A program made the position numbers and the translations under genes. 37,258 bases of DNA. Source: a virus. Below, in pieces: positions 7,387-13,100 of this stretch (position 1 is the stretch's first letter; each line of letters starts with the position of its first letter). Location: the IMG/VR virus record IMGVR_UViG_3300023174_000364, positions 1-37,258 of that record. One strand, given 5' to 3'. The notes beneath the pieces were generated by a model that worked only from the letters and a program-made list of their open reading frames with translations, did no database searches and was not told where the DNA came from.

Positions 7387-7954
7387 GAAAGACTTGGATT
7401 TAGATGTAAGTGCAACAGAGAAAATTGGTCTTGAGTTACTTAAAAATCATGTTCATTTTTTAACTGGTGATATTGAAGAAGAAAACATAGAAGCTGCAAT
7501 CAAGTGGATTGTTTATGAGAACCTTGTATGTGGTTCTAATCCAAAAATGTTAACCATGTATATCAATTCAACAGGTGGTGACTTAAATGCCGCCTTTGCT
7601 TTGATTGACACAATGAGACAATCAAATTGTCCCGTTCGTGTTATTGGTATGGGTTCAATTTGTTCGGCTGCGTTTATGATTTTTTCTTCTGGTTTCAAAG
7701 GTGAAAGATTTATCGCAAAGAATACAAGTATCATGTGTCACCAATATAGTGATTCATATGAAGGTAAACACCATGATATCAAGTCACACTTTAAAGAATC
7801 AGAATTAACAAACACAAGAATGATAGAAGTGTTGAAAGAAAATACTGGTTTGGACACCAGAACAATTAAAGCTAAGTTGTTGTGCCCAACTGATGTTTGG
7901 TTGACAGCAGATGAATTAATTGAGTTGGGTGTCGCTGACAATTTTTTAGAGTAG
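7376..7954 (+). CDS. clpP: ClpP-like serine protease
   Basis: A 192-residue ClpP-family peptidase. The strand MLTMYINSTGGDLNAAFALID matches the ClpP oligomer core. The nucleophile serine lies in GMGSICSAAF (S97), the histidine in IMCHQYS (H122), and D173 in PTDVWLTADE is the nearest candidate for the third residue. I could not prove it aligns exactly with the catalytic Asp. ClpP needs a Clp ATPase partner, and none is encoded here, so it would have to use host ClpX/ClpA, or work on capsid proteins alone. It overlaps galE by 11 bases. The phage tmRNA at 14620 makes a link to tagged-protein degradation worth testing. Confidence 0.9.
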   Translation: MTNKKDLDLDVSATEKIGLELLKNHVHFLTGDIEEENIEAAIKWIVYENLVCGSNPKMLTMYINSTGGDLNAAFALIDTMRQSNCPVRVIGMGSICSAAFMIFSSGFKGERFIAKNTSIMCHQYSDSYEGKHHDIKSHFKESELTNTRMIEVLKENTGLDTRTIKAKLLCPTDVWLTADELIELGVADNFLE

Positions 7955-7972
7955 GAGGCTAATTTTCTAAAA

Positions 7973-8125
7973 ATGTTATCTGGCGGTAAAAAATATCAGA
8001 AGCCTATGAAAAAGAGGCTTAGAGAGAATGAAGATTTGGAAGTTCCAAAGAATAAGAAAAAACACCATGACAAGACAACATGGCGTTTATTCAGAAGTGA
8101 ACAGAAAGACAAATATGGCGTATAA
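7973..8125 (+). CDS. small basic protein (50 aa)
   Basis: A 50-codon frame beginning ATG at 7973, 14 bases after AGGAGG (7953-7958) at the end of clpP. The product is very basic (MLSGGKKYQKPMKKRLREN, then PKNKKKHHDKTTW) and may bind nucleic acid or acidic partners. Its last 11 bases overlap the following gene. The overlapping +1 frame starting at 8028 is the competing interpretation; the strong SD and tight clpP spacing favour this frame. Confidence 0.6.
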   Translation: MLSGGKKYQKPMKKRLRENEDLEVPKNKKKHHDKTTWRLFRSEQKDKYGV

Positions 8126-8282
8126 AGATTATTTGAAACAGAAAATCAAGGAATTGGAAGAAAAGATTGCTTCCTCTACCGAAGAAAAAAATGCAATCCA
8201 AGAAGAATTGAATCGGTTGCGTTTATCTGAATTTGAAGAGGATATGAGAGAAGAATCCTCGCAACAATTATTAAAAGGATAA
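8115..8282 (+). CDS. small coiled-coil protein (55 aa)
   Basis: From ATG 8115 the product is a 55-residue helix (YLKQKIKELEEKIASSTEEK and onward) with clear heptad spacing, i.e. a coiled coil. An upstream in-frame ATG at 8028 would add 29 residues, but that extension is basic and looks like the out-of-frame image of the 50-residue gene, so I chose 8115. Function unknown. Confidence 0.65.
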   Translation: MAYKDYLKQKIKELEEKIASSTEEKNAIQEELNRLRLSEFEEDMREESSQQLLKG

Positions 8283-8350
8283 TTGACCTCATAGGAACAA
8301 AAATGCATGAAAACATCGTTTTTTGTGTGATTTTGACCTTATAAGGACAA
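8283..8350 (+). repeat. two imperfect 18-bp direct repeats
   Basis: TTGACCTCATAGGAACAA (8283-8300) and TTGACCTTATAAGGACAA (8333-8350) match at 15 of 18 positions and start exactly 50 bp apart. The second contains the perfect palindrome CCTTATAAGG (8337-8346). No gene lies here. They precede the dyad at 8350 and promoter P2, so operator function is plausible but unproven. Confidence 0.55.
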
Positions 8351-8369
8351 TGTTGTAAAAAAACAACAT
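8350..8369. promoter_or_regulatory. GTTG-N8-CAAC dyad upstream of promoter P2
   Basis: ATGTTGT (8350-8356) and ACAACAT (8363-8369) form a seven-pair inverted repeat around six A residues. The GTTG and CAAC cores are eight bases apart and the core ends 7 bases before the -35 box at 8375. It has no T-tract, so it is more likely a protein site than a terminator. Confidence 0.65.
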
Positions 8370-8374
8370 GCTGG

Positions 8375-8403
8375 TTGACAGGCAGGCCTACCTGTGTTAC
8401 ACT
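8375..8403 (+). promoter_or_regulatory. sigma70-type promoter P2
   Basis: TTGACA (8375-8380), 17-base spacer, TACACT (8398-8403) with TG in the extended -10 position. The expected transcription start is around 8410, which is the A of the SWIM-protein ATG, so this transcript may be leaderless. Confidence 0.75.
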
Positions 8404-8409
8404 ACCAGT

Positions 8410-8784
8410 ATGTTAGAAATTCTTAAAGAAACCACAGTTTGGTCCGATGGGTCAAACGCAAATCATACTTATTTACTTGACGGAAGTAAAATTGTCGCCT
8501 ATGCAAAATGTAGCGATAATAGCGTCCAAGTATTAAAGACACAAATCAAAATTGATAAAAGGTACCGCACCTTTATTAAGACCAAACATTCTGGTCTTGA
8601 AAGAATTATCAAATCCACCCCCACCGAAAGTAATACTAGAGTATTCAAAGTTAAAAGCAAAGAAAAAGAATACTTTGTAGAACTTTCTGATTACAATTAT
8701 ACCTGCACCTGCACGGGTTTTAATTTTCGTGGAAAATGTAAACATATTGATGCTGTTGCAAAAAAACAACAGTCTGCCAATTAG
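8410..8784 (+). CDS. SWIM-type zinc-finger protein
   Basis: From ATG 8410 the product is 124 residues. Near the C-terminus YTCTCTGFNFRGKCKHIDAV fits the SWIM zinc-finger pattern CxC...CxH (C99, C101, C110, H112), a zinc-binding module that contacts DNA or proteins. The N-terminal 90 residues are a mixed basic domain without a recognised motif. A longer in-frame start at 8368 would begin upstream of the promoter -35 box, so I chose 8410. Partner and target are unknown; binding of nucleic acid or a regulatory role is inferred from the finger alone. Confidence 0.85.
   Translation: MLEILKETTVWSDGSNANHTYLLDGSKIVAYAKCSDNSVQVLKTQIKIDKRYRTFIKTKHSGLERIIKSTPTESNTRVFKVKSKEKEYFVELSDYNYTCTCTGFNFRGKCKHIDAVAKKQQSAN
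8753..8772. promoter_or_regulatory. GTTG-N8-CAAC dyad upstream of promoter P3
   Basis: CTGTTG (8753-8758) and CAACAG (8767-8772) flank eight bases (C followed by seven A). It overlaps the last codons of the SWIM gene and its core ends 17 bases before the -35 of P3, the same distance as at P1. Confidence 0.65.
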
Positions 8785-8787
8785 CGC

Positions 8788-8815
8788 TTGACATTCCTAC
8801 CCATTTCTGTATAAT
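8788..8815 (+). promoter_or_regulatory. consensus sigma70-type promoter P3
   Basis: Perfect TTGACA (8788-8793) and perfect TATAAT (8810-8815) are separated by 16 bases. The spacer TTCCTACCCATTTCTG nearly repeats that of P4. It drives the gene at 8847 and probably those to 9811. Confidence 0.9.
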
Positions 8816-8846
8816 GATACCTATGTTGTTGAGAAAAGGTTAAAAA

Positions 8847-9131
8847 ATGTCGATTGAATCATTGTTGTTGGATACTGGAAAATCATTGGAGAATACTATG
8901 ACTGATTTTGAAAAAAATTGTTACGGCATGTCTGAAGCAGATATTCGTGAGCAATATATGAATGGCATTACTGCTCGTTTTTCTGGTCTTGAAATGGTTG
9001 TGATGGGTATTTTGTCTGATGTTCAGGAAATGCAACAAATGGAATATTTCACTAAAGACCATATTCGTAAACAATTGAATATTGCTAAATTTATTTTGTC
9101 TGAAATAATGGAAGAAAAACAAACCGCTTAA
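8847..9131 (+). CDS. hypothetical helical protein (94 aa)
   Basis: First full gene behind P3, with a GAGAAAAGG Shine-Dalgarno ten bases upstream. The 94-residue product is predicted almost wholly helical and acidic, with a Met-rich middle (EMVVMGILSDVQEMQQMEYF). No motif or family was recognised. Its 5' leader contains a six-codon open frame (8823-8843, MLLRKG) similar in sequence and position to one downstream of P4. Confidence 0.8.
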   Translation: MSIESLLLDTGKSLENTMTDFEKNCYGMSEADIREQYMNGITARFSGLEMVVMGILSDVQEMQQMEYFTKDHIRKQLNIAKFILSEIMEEKQTA

Positions 9132-9143
9132 TTTGGAGAAATT

Positions 9144-9467
9144 ATGAAATTACATATCACCACACAATACATGGAAAACTATGGCGCCCACGATTGGGAT
9201 GGAGTTGGTGAATGTCCACAATATTGGAAGTTTAAAGGTGGTGAAGATTATTTTTACCCCCTTGGTCCTACTCTCCGTAATGCTGATACACTAGCGGAGT
9301 TGGTAGAATTTTTCCGCAAGGATGTAGAGTGGGACGATATTGGTTCACGCTCTTACATCGTTGGTTATGCGGTCGTAGAGGATGATTTTATGACCGATTT
9401 TGAAAAGTCACAATTAGAGTATGATGGCGAGATTCGCTATCCTGCCAAAGTGTTGGAATTATGTTAA
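9144..9467 (+). CDS. conserved phage hypothetical (107 aa)
   Basis: A clear Shine-Dalgarno (TTTGGAGAAATT) precedes ATG 9144. The 107-residue product starts MKLHITTQYMENYGAHDWDG and is acidic and rich in Trp and Tyr, with a helix LAELVEFFRKDVEWDDI. I recall similar small proteins in other phages of aquatic bacteria but know no function. It overlaps the next gene by seven bases. Confidence 0.8.
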   Translation: MKLHITTQYMENYGAHDWDGVGECPQYWKFKGGEDYFYPLGPTLRNADTLAELVEFFRKDVEWDDIGSRSYIVGYAVVEDDFMTDFEKSQLEYDGEIRYPAKVLELC

Positions 9468-9811
9468 TTTATACTTACCAAAAATCCAAGAAAAAACGCA
9501 AGACCAAAAAGGAAATTGCGGAGTATCAGGCTTGGCTTGATAATATCAACAAGCAAAAAACAAATTTTTCTAAAACACCTATGCGTAAAGTTTTTAATAC
9601 ATCAACCGTGCCAAAATTGACTACACCGCCTGGTCGTGAAACTGTGCATTATCCTAGCAAAGTGACACCTGGTGGTTCTGGTACAAAACCAATTCTTGGT
9701 AAAGTATATACGGGAACCGCAATGAAAGGTATCGGCACTTTGCATAAAAGTAACGCTGTTCCTATCTTTACGGATGAAGAAGCAAGAGACCAAGCAAACA
9801 TGCGGAGATGA
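9461..9811 (+). CDS. conserved phage hypothetical, basic (116 aa)
   Basis: A 116-residue, strongly basic protein: KSKKKRKTKKEIAEYQAWLD opens with a Lys/Arg cluster and a helix, then a Pro/Gly/Ser-rich middle, and a conserved-looking end (VYTGTAMKGIGTLHKSNAVP followed by IFTDEEARDQA). I recall this layout from many unrelated tailed phages, always annotated as hypothetical. The basic start suggests nucleic acid or ribosome contact, which is inference. It is the last gene before the P4 control region. Confidence 0.82.
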   Translation: MLIYTYQKSKKKRKTKKEIAEYQAWLDNINKQKTNFSKTPMRKVFNTSTVPKLTTPPGRETVHYPSKVTPGGSGTKPILGKVYTGTAMKGIGTLHKSNAVPIFTDEEARDQANMRR

Positions 9812-9824
9812 GAACTTTAGTATT

Positions 9825-9860
9825 ATGTTGCAGGAAAACAACATGTTGCAAAAATACAAC
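9825..9860. promoter_or_regulatory. two adjacent GTTG-N8-CAAC dyads upstream of promoter P4
   Basis: ATGTTG/CAACAT arms (9825-9830 and 9839-9844) and a second GTTG/CAAC pair (9845-9848 and 9857-9860) each have an eight-base gap. Their cores end 28 and 10 bases before the -35 of P4. A doubled site suggests cooperative binding. Confidence 0.65.
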
Positions 9861-9870
9861 AAAAAAACGC

Positions 9871-9898
9871 TTGACATTCCTGCCTATTGTGTTATAAT
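9871..9898 (+). promoter_or_regulatory. consensus sigma70-type promoter P4
   Basis: Perfect TTGACA (9871-9876), 16-base spacer TTCCTGCCTATTGTGT, perfect TATAAT (9893-9898) with an upstream TG. It drives the gene at 9931 and probably the operon to 11410. Confidence 0.92.
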
Positions 9899-9930
9899 TC
9901 TTCCATGATGTTGAGAAAGGCACTTAAAAA

Positions 9931-10668
9931 ATGAAGTTATTATCTACTGGCAATCCCAAGATTCTAAAAGGTTTAAAACAAGGTTTTAATACTTACATTT
10001 TGCACCTTGCCCCCGCCAACTTATCTGGTTATGAAACCTGTGCAAAACGCACCGCTGGTTGCACCAGTGCTTGTTTGAATACTGCTGGTCGTGGCGGTAT
10101 GTTCAAAAAAGGTGAGACAACCAATGCTATTCAAAATGCTCGTATTCGTAAAACCAAAATGTTTTTCGAACAGCGTCAAGATTTTATGCTTGCTCTGAAA
10201 AAAGATATTGAATTAGGTATTAAACAATCCAAAAAACTTGGTTTGATTCCTGTTTTTCGTTTGAATGGTACTTCTGATTTGGCATGGGAAAAATATGATA
10301 TGATTCCTGGTCAAAATGTTTTTGGATGTTTTCCTGATATCCAATTCTATGACTACACCAAAATTCTTGGTCGCAAGGTCAAAGGAATTGCAAATTATCA
10401 CCTAACATTTTCTGCTGCTGATGGTAATGATGCCGATGTTTATCGTGCTATCGCAGAAGGTTACAATGTCGCTACTGTGTTTGGTTTGAAGAAAACTGAA
10501 CCGATGCCAGAAACCTATTTGGGTCGTACCGTGTTTAATGGTGATGATTCTGATTTGCGTTTCTTGGATCCAAAAGGCGTTATTGTTGGTTTGTATGCCA
10601 AAGGTAAAGCGAAAAAAGATACCTCTGGTTTTGTGAAATATCCTACTTTTATGATGAAGGCTGCTTAA
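9931..10668 (+). CDS. conserved phage protein with Cys cluster (gp88-like)
   Basis: A 245-residue protein I recall as a widespread phage family related to proteins annotated 'gene product 88', of unknown function. The diagnostic part is LSGYETCAKRTAGCTSACLN followed by TAGRGG (C37, C44, C48), a cysteine cluster that could bind a metal or Fe-S centre. Further conserved-looking pieces are RLNGTSDLAWEKY, FYDYTK, ANYHLTFS and GYNVATVFG, suggesting an alpha/beta barrel-like enzyme. It has its own near-consensus promoter, so it is probably made early and in quantity. An enzymatic role is inference. Confidence 0.85.
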   Translation: MKLLSTGNPKILKGLKQGFNTYILHLAPANLSGYETCAKRTAGCTSACLNTAGRGGMFKKGETTNAIQNARIRKTKMFFEQRQDFMLALKKDIELGIKQSKKLGLIPVFRLNGTSDLAWEKYDMIPGQNVFGCFPDIQFYDYTKILGRKVKGIANYHLTFSAADGNDADVYRAIAEGYNVATVFGLKKTEPMPETYLGRTVFNGDDSDLRFLDPKGVIVGLYAKGKAKKDTSGFVKYPTFMMKAA

Positions 10669-10669
10669 T

Positions 10670-10735
10670 ATGTGGATTTACGATGAAGAATTTGATGAAT
10701 ATGTTTATATACCAACCGCGGAGGAATTGCAATAA
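10670..10735 (+). CDS. micro-ORF (21 aa) coupling the flanking genes
   Basis: ATG 10670 opens a 21-codon acidic frame (MWIYDEEFDEYVYIPTAEEL plus Gln) whose TAA overlaps the next ATG (TAATG, 10733-10737). Its last codons hold the GGAGGAA Shine-Dalgarno of that gene. It may be a real micropeptide or only a coupling device; nothing else supports a product. Confidence 0.4.
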   Translation: MWIYDEEFDEYVYIPTAEELQ

Positions 10736-11154
10736 TGGGAACTCGTAGTTTAACTTATGTGTATGAAGGTGAAACTCCTATCATGTGTATGTACCGTCAA
10801 TTCGATGGTTATCCCGAAGGTCATGGTCAAGAATTGGCCAACTTTCTAAATGAATTGACCATTGGTAATGGCATTTCTGGTAAACCAGATTTGTTTAGTT
10901 TTGCAAATGGTATGGGTTGTCTTGCTGCTCAAATGATTGTGTGGTTTAAGAAAACACCTGGTGGATTCTATATTCATCCAGTTGACTTGAACCAAGATTG
11001 TTGGCAAGATTATGAATACCATGTTTATGAAAAACATGTGGTTGTTAAAAATCCTAATGAAGTGATTTTCGATGGTTACTGGAGTGACTTCTTGTCATGG
11101 ACTACAGAAGAAGAAAAAGATAATATCGAATCTAAAGCTGTGTATGGTACTTAA
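10735..11154 (+). CDS. conserved hypothetical, MGTRSLT family (139 aa)
   Basis: The 139-residue product begins MGTRSLTYVYEGETPIMCMY and then RQFDGYPEGHGQELANFL, a pattern I recall from a common family in phages and bacteria with no assigned function. The rest is rich in Trp and Tyr with an acidic end. Initiation is by the GGAGGAA within the preceding micro-ORF. It sits in the accessory operon driven by P4. Confidence 0.85.
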   Translation: MGTRSLTYVYEGETPIMCMYRQFDGYPEGHGQELANFLNELTIGNGISGKPDLFSFANGMGCLAAQMIVWFKKTPGGFYIHPVDLNQDCWQDYEYHVYEKHVVVKNPNEVIFDGYWSDFLSWTTEEEKDNIESKAVYGT

Positions 11155-11167
11155 TGAAGGAAATTTT

Positions 11168-11410
11168 ATGACTACCAAATTGAAAGATTTTCGGTCTCCT
11201 CCTTGGGAGACTTCCTTGTTCAAAGGCATTCCAATGGACAAGTATACACCTGAAAAGATTCGGGTGATTAGAGAAATTGTGGGTAGACCCCTCAAAATCC
11301 GTTTTCGTGGACCTAGAAATACGGCAGCGGATAATGGACGCACTTCACACACAAGGCAATCAAGTTGCCTAAAAGTGAATGCTAAAACTTTTACCGTGTA
11401 TTGTCGGTAG
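11168..11410 (+). CDS. conserved phage hypothetical, basic (80 aa)
   Basis: ATG 11168 follows AAGGAAATTTT, a good ribosome binding site, and starts MTTKLKDFRSPPWETSLFKG. An upstream in-frame ATG at 11072 would run through the previous gene and is rejected. The C-terminal half (GRPLKIRFRGPRNTAADNGR, then ending in FTVYCR) is basic and looks like the conserved part. Codons near the end form the inverted repeat AGGCAA/TTGCCT (11355-11371). Function unknown. Confidence 0.75.
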   Translation: MTTKLKDFRSPPWETSLFKGIPMDKYTPEKIRVIREIVGRPLKIRFRGPRNTAADNGRTSHTRQSSCLKVNAKTFTVYCR

Positions 11411-11425
11411 ACATGGTTAAAAGGC

Positions 11426-11454
11426 TTGACAAATCAACCGATGTGTGTTATACT
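11426..11454 (+). promoter_or_regulatory. sigma70-type promoter P5
   Basis: TTGACA (11426-11431), 17-base spacer, TATACT (11449-11454) with TG in the extended -10 position. Unlike P1-P4 there is no GTTG-N8-CAAC dyad; instead TACCG/CGGTA and AGGCAA/TTGCCT inverted repeats lie upstream. It drives the genes at 11487 and 11904. Confidence 0.85.
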
Positions 11455-11486
11455 GAATGTTCTTAAATTGAATTGGAGATTATATT

Positions 11487-11894
11487 ATGGCTCGTGGAAA
11501 ATCTGATAAACTCGCCCCGTTTCAAAAGTTGTTGACCATCATGGTCTCGGGCAAACCCGTAACGATTGATGAGATTGATGCCACTCTTGGCAAAGAAATC
11601 CATATGTATCGTTTGTCCACTTATATGTGGCACATTAAGACCAATGCCAATGGCGTGGTCAAGGTAATCAAAGAAGGTCGTAAGGCGGTTGCTTACCAAA
11701 TTATGAACCCTGATGAGATTAAAAAATATCTCAACCTAACAGGTGTTACAAAGTCTGGTTTTACACCAGGCAAAACAACCAAAGTGACGAAAGTTACTAA
11801 GTTGGCAGACCTAAATGCAACACCAGTTGTTGCAGAAGTAGAAGCAGAAGTTGATTCTGATGAACTTGAGATAACAGAAATTACTAACGCTTAA
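11487..11894 (+). CDS. possible winged-helix DNA-binding protein (135 aa)
   Basis: A GGAG site precedes the ATG by about ten bases. Residues 10-75 have a plausible winged-helix pattern: helix (PFQKLLTIMVSGK), helix (TIDEIDATLG), helix with basic face (MYRLSTYMWHIKTN), then a two-strand wing (GVVKVIKEGRKAVAYQIM). The C-terminal 50 residues are a Thr/Lys then Glu/Asp-rich low-complexity tail. It could be a transcription regulator made from its own promoter; the fold call is my reading of the pattern, not a family match. Confidence 0.75.
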   Translation: MARGKSDKLAPFQKLLTIMVSGKPVTIDEIDATLGKEIHMYRLSTYMWHIKTNANGVVKVIKEGRKAVAYQIMNPDEIKKYLNLTGVTKSGFTPGKTTKVTKVTKLADLNATPVVAEVEAEVDSDELEITEITNA

Positions 11895-11903
11895 GGAATG
11901 AAG

Positions 11904-12164
11904 ATGACTAAATTTAAATTTTCTAAAACATTTAAAATGAGTCCTTCATCTCTGAAAGACCTTTCTGCTCGTGGCAATCCTAATACACCTTATGCCAAAA
12001 CTTTAAATCTTAAAGTTGGTGAAGCATTTGTGATTTATGGTAAAACTGTTGAAGACGTTTATTTACCATACAGTCGTGCTAAGAAAATGGGAATGAAATT
12101 CATCACAAAATCGAATTATCGTTTGGGTGAGAAAAAAGGTCTTTTGATAACAAGAGTTTCTTAA
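11904..12164 (+). CDS. hypothetical basic protein (86 aa)
   Basis: I chose the second ATG (11904) because AAGGA at 11893-11897 lies six bases before it and is too close to the ATG at 11898. The product is basic (MTKFKFSKTFKMSPSSLKDL, then a Lys-rich body) and ends in a short beta-like stretch. It follows the winged-helix-like gene by a few bases and shares its promoter. No family recognised. Confidence 0.75.
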   Translation: MTKFKFSKTFKMSPSSLKDLSARGNPNTPYAKTLNLKVGEAFVIYGKTVEDVYLPYSRAKKMGMKFITKSNYRLGEKKGLLITRVS

Positions 12165-12169
12165 TCTTT

Positions 12170-12326
12170 TTATAATGGGGGAGTTGCGATACTCTATGCG
12201 AGCAGTTAGTCAGATGCCGGGTGTTAAAACCTTAAAAATGGATCGTGCAGTTAGTCTTATATGGCAGAGTCCGCTCATTCTTAAACAACAGCGACTGTCG
12301 GGAGACAGCCAGCGTGCCCCTTATAA
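12170..12326 (+). other. candidate structured RNA element, unknown class
   Basis: This stretch is visibly richer in G and C than its neighbours. Its ends can pair: TTATAA (12170-12175) with TTATAA (12321-12326) and GGGG (12177-12180) with CCCC (12317-12320), one T bulged, about ten pairs closing the domain. Inside are the hairpin CTGTC-GGGA-GACAG (12295-12308, a GNRA-type loop) and two copies of GCAGTTAGTC (12202-12211 and 12247-12256). ACTCT (12191-12195) can pair with AGAGT (12266-12270). TATAAT at 12171 could be a -10 box. The class is unknown to me, and an open frame also runs through it. Confidence 0.45.
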
Positions 12327-12342
12327 CCTTGGATTAAAATGA
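12175..12342 (+). CDS. possible small ORF (up to 55 aa) overlapping the MazG-like gene
   Basis: An open frame runs from ATG 12175 (internal ATGs at 12196, 12214 and 12238) to a TGA that overlaps the next gene start as ATGA. GGGGGAG at 12177-12183 could serve the ATG at 12196 with long spacing. The product would contain two RAVS repeats and a basic C-terminal part (LILKQQRLSGDSQRAPYNLG). Codon use differs from neighbouring genes, so it may only be a chance frame through a structured RNA. The ATGA overlap is the main support. Confidence 0.35.
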   Translation: MGELRYSMRAVSQMPGVKTLKMDRAVSLIWQSPLILKQQRLSGDSQRAPYNLGLK

Positions 12343-12623
12343 ATAAATCACAAAAAGAAATTTTGTTAATTGCACAGGAAGAATGTGCAGAAGTTACACA
12401 AGCAATCAGTAAAGTGTTTAGGTTTGGACTTGATGCCTCGCATTTAGATAAAACTAACCTTGAACGATTGACGGAAGAAGTTGGTGATTTGCATTGTATG
12501 ATTGAACTAATGGTTGAATCTGGTCTTATTGACAGGTTGCAATTGTTTAATGCATCTGGCATCAAACGACAAAAACTCTTAAAGTGGTCTAATATCTTTG
12601 ATAAGGAAACCGAAAATGATTGA
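12339..12623 (+). CDS. MazG-like NTP pyrophosphohydrolase
   Basis: A 94-residue all-helical protein with the MazG/dUTPase-type metal motifs: QEECAEVTQAISKVFRFG (E14, E15, E18) and ERLTEEVGDLHCMI (E46, E47, D50). Such enzymes hydrolyse (d)NTPs to monophosphates and pyrophosphate, cleaning nucleotide pools or lowering alarmone levels. One motif set at this length fits a small single-domain phage form. The ATG has only a weak GGA upstream and may be coupled to the small frame ending ATGA. It overlaps the next gene by eight bases. Confidence 0.85.
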   Translation: MNKSQKEILLIAQEECAEVTQAISKVFRFGLDASHLDKTNLERLTEEVGDLHCMIELMVESGLIDRLQLFNASGIKRQKLLKWSNIFDKETEND

Positions 12624-12798
12624 TTACCTCAAATACAGCGGAGTATCTGTTATACTCAGTTTAAATCCTTTTCATTGGTTTTTCATTCCTAAAATCAGGA
12701 ATGAAAGTAACTCTGAATGGGGTGCTCCCGAAAAAACATATAGTTTTGTGTTTTTGTTTTTAACTATTAGATTTTGGATTGATAACGGAGATTGGTGA
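12616..12798 (+). CDS. small membrane protein (60 aa)
   Basis: ATG 12616 has AAGGA (12603-12607) eight bases upstream; the in-frame ATG at 12598 lacks such a site. The product has two hydrophobic stretches (SVILSLNPFHWFFIP and YSFVFLFLTIRFWI), so probably two membrane passes, and ends IDNGDW. I recall similar short phage proteins but no function. It overlaps its neighbours on both sides. Confidence 0.72.
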   Translation: MIDYLKYSGVSVILSLNPFHWFFIPKIRNESNSEWGAPEKTYSFVFLFLTIRFWIDNGDW

Positions 12799-13100
12799 TG
12801 AAATACTGGACAGAATTAAATAATTTAGAATCACAAATTATTCGCCTTGAAACAATGCGGTCTTTGTTTAGTGTGATGGCATCTGGTGCAGAAGAAAGTA
12901 GTCCAGATGATATTCGTAATGCCTTGTGGTATGTTGAAGGTTCTTTGAATGATATCCACGCAAATTTGCGAAGTGAATTTAATGAGTTGTGGGAAGTTGT
13001 TTGTAATGATGACACCAAAGAATTGGTTGAAAAGGTTAAAGACAAACACAAAGGCGGTATGAAGAAGAAAAAACAAATGACAGACCGTGAACTACCATGA
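12798..13100 (+). CDS. hypothetical helical protein (100 aa)
   Basis: The ATG at 12798 overlaps the upstream TGA (TGATG), with CGGAG upstream, so it is translationally coupled. The product is helical with heptad-like leucines (WTELNNLESQIIRLETMRSL) and a Lys-rich C-terminus (KHKGGMKKKKQM). No family recognised. It overlaps the next gene by four bases (ATGA). Confidence 0.75.
   Translation: MKYWTELNNLESQIIRLETMRSLFSVMASGAEESSPDDIRNALWYVEGSLNDIHANLRSEFNELWEVVCNDDTKELVEKVKDKHKGGMKKKKQMTDRELP

Noticed and set aside
8028-8114. 84-residue version of the coiled-coil gene starting at 8028
   Set aside because: The added residues look like an out-of-frame image of the overlapping 50-residue gene, which sits behind a strong Shine-Dalgarno.
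8350-9860. GTTG/CAAC inverted repeats as Rho-independent terminators
   Set aside because: Stems are short and AT-rich, no T-tract follows, and all sit just upstream of promoters.
11072-11167. N-terminal extension of the gene at 11168
   Set aside because: It lies in another frame of the preceding gene and the ATG at 11168 has the good ribosome binding site.
12649-12657. TGTTATACT as an extended -10 promoter inside the small membrane protein gene
   Set aside because: There is no -35 at usable spacing and no gene start at the right distance.
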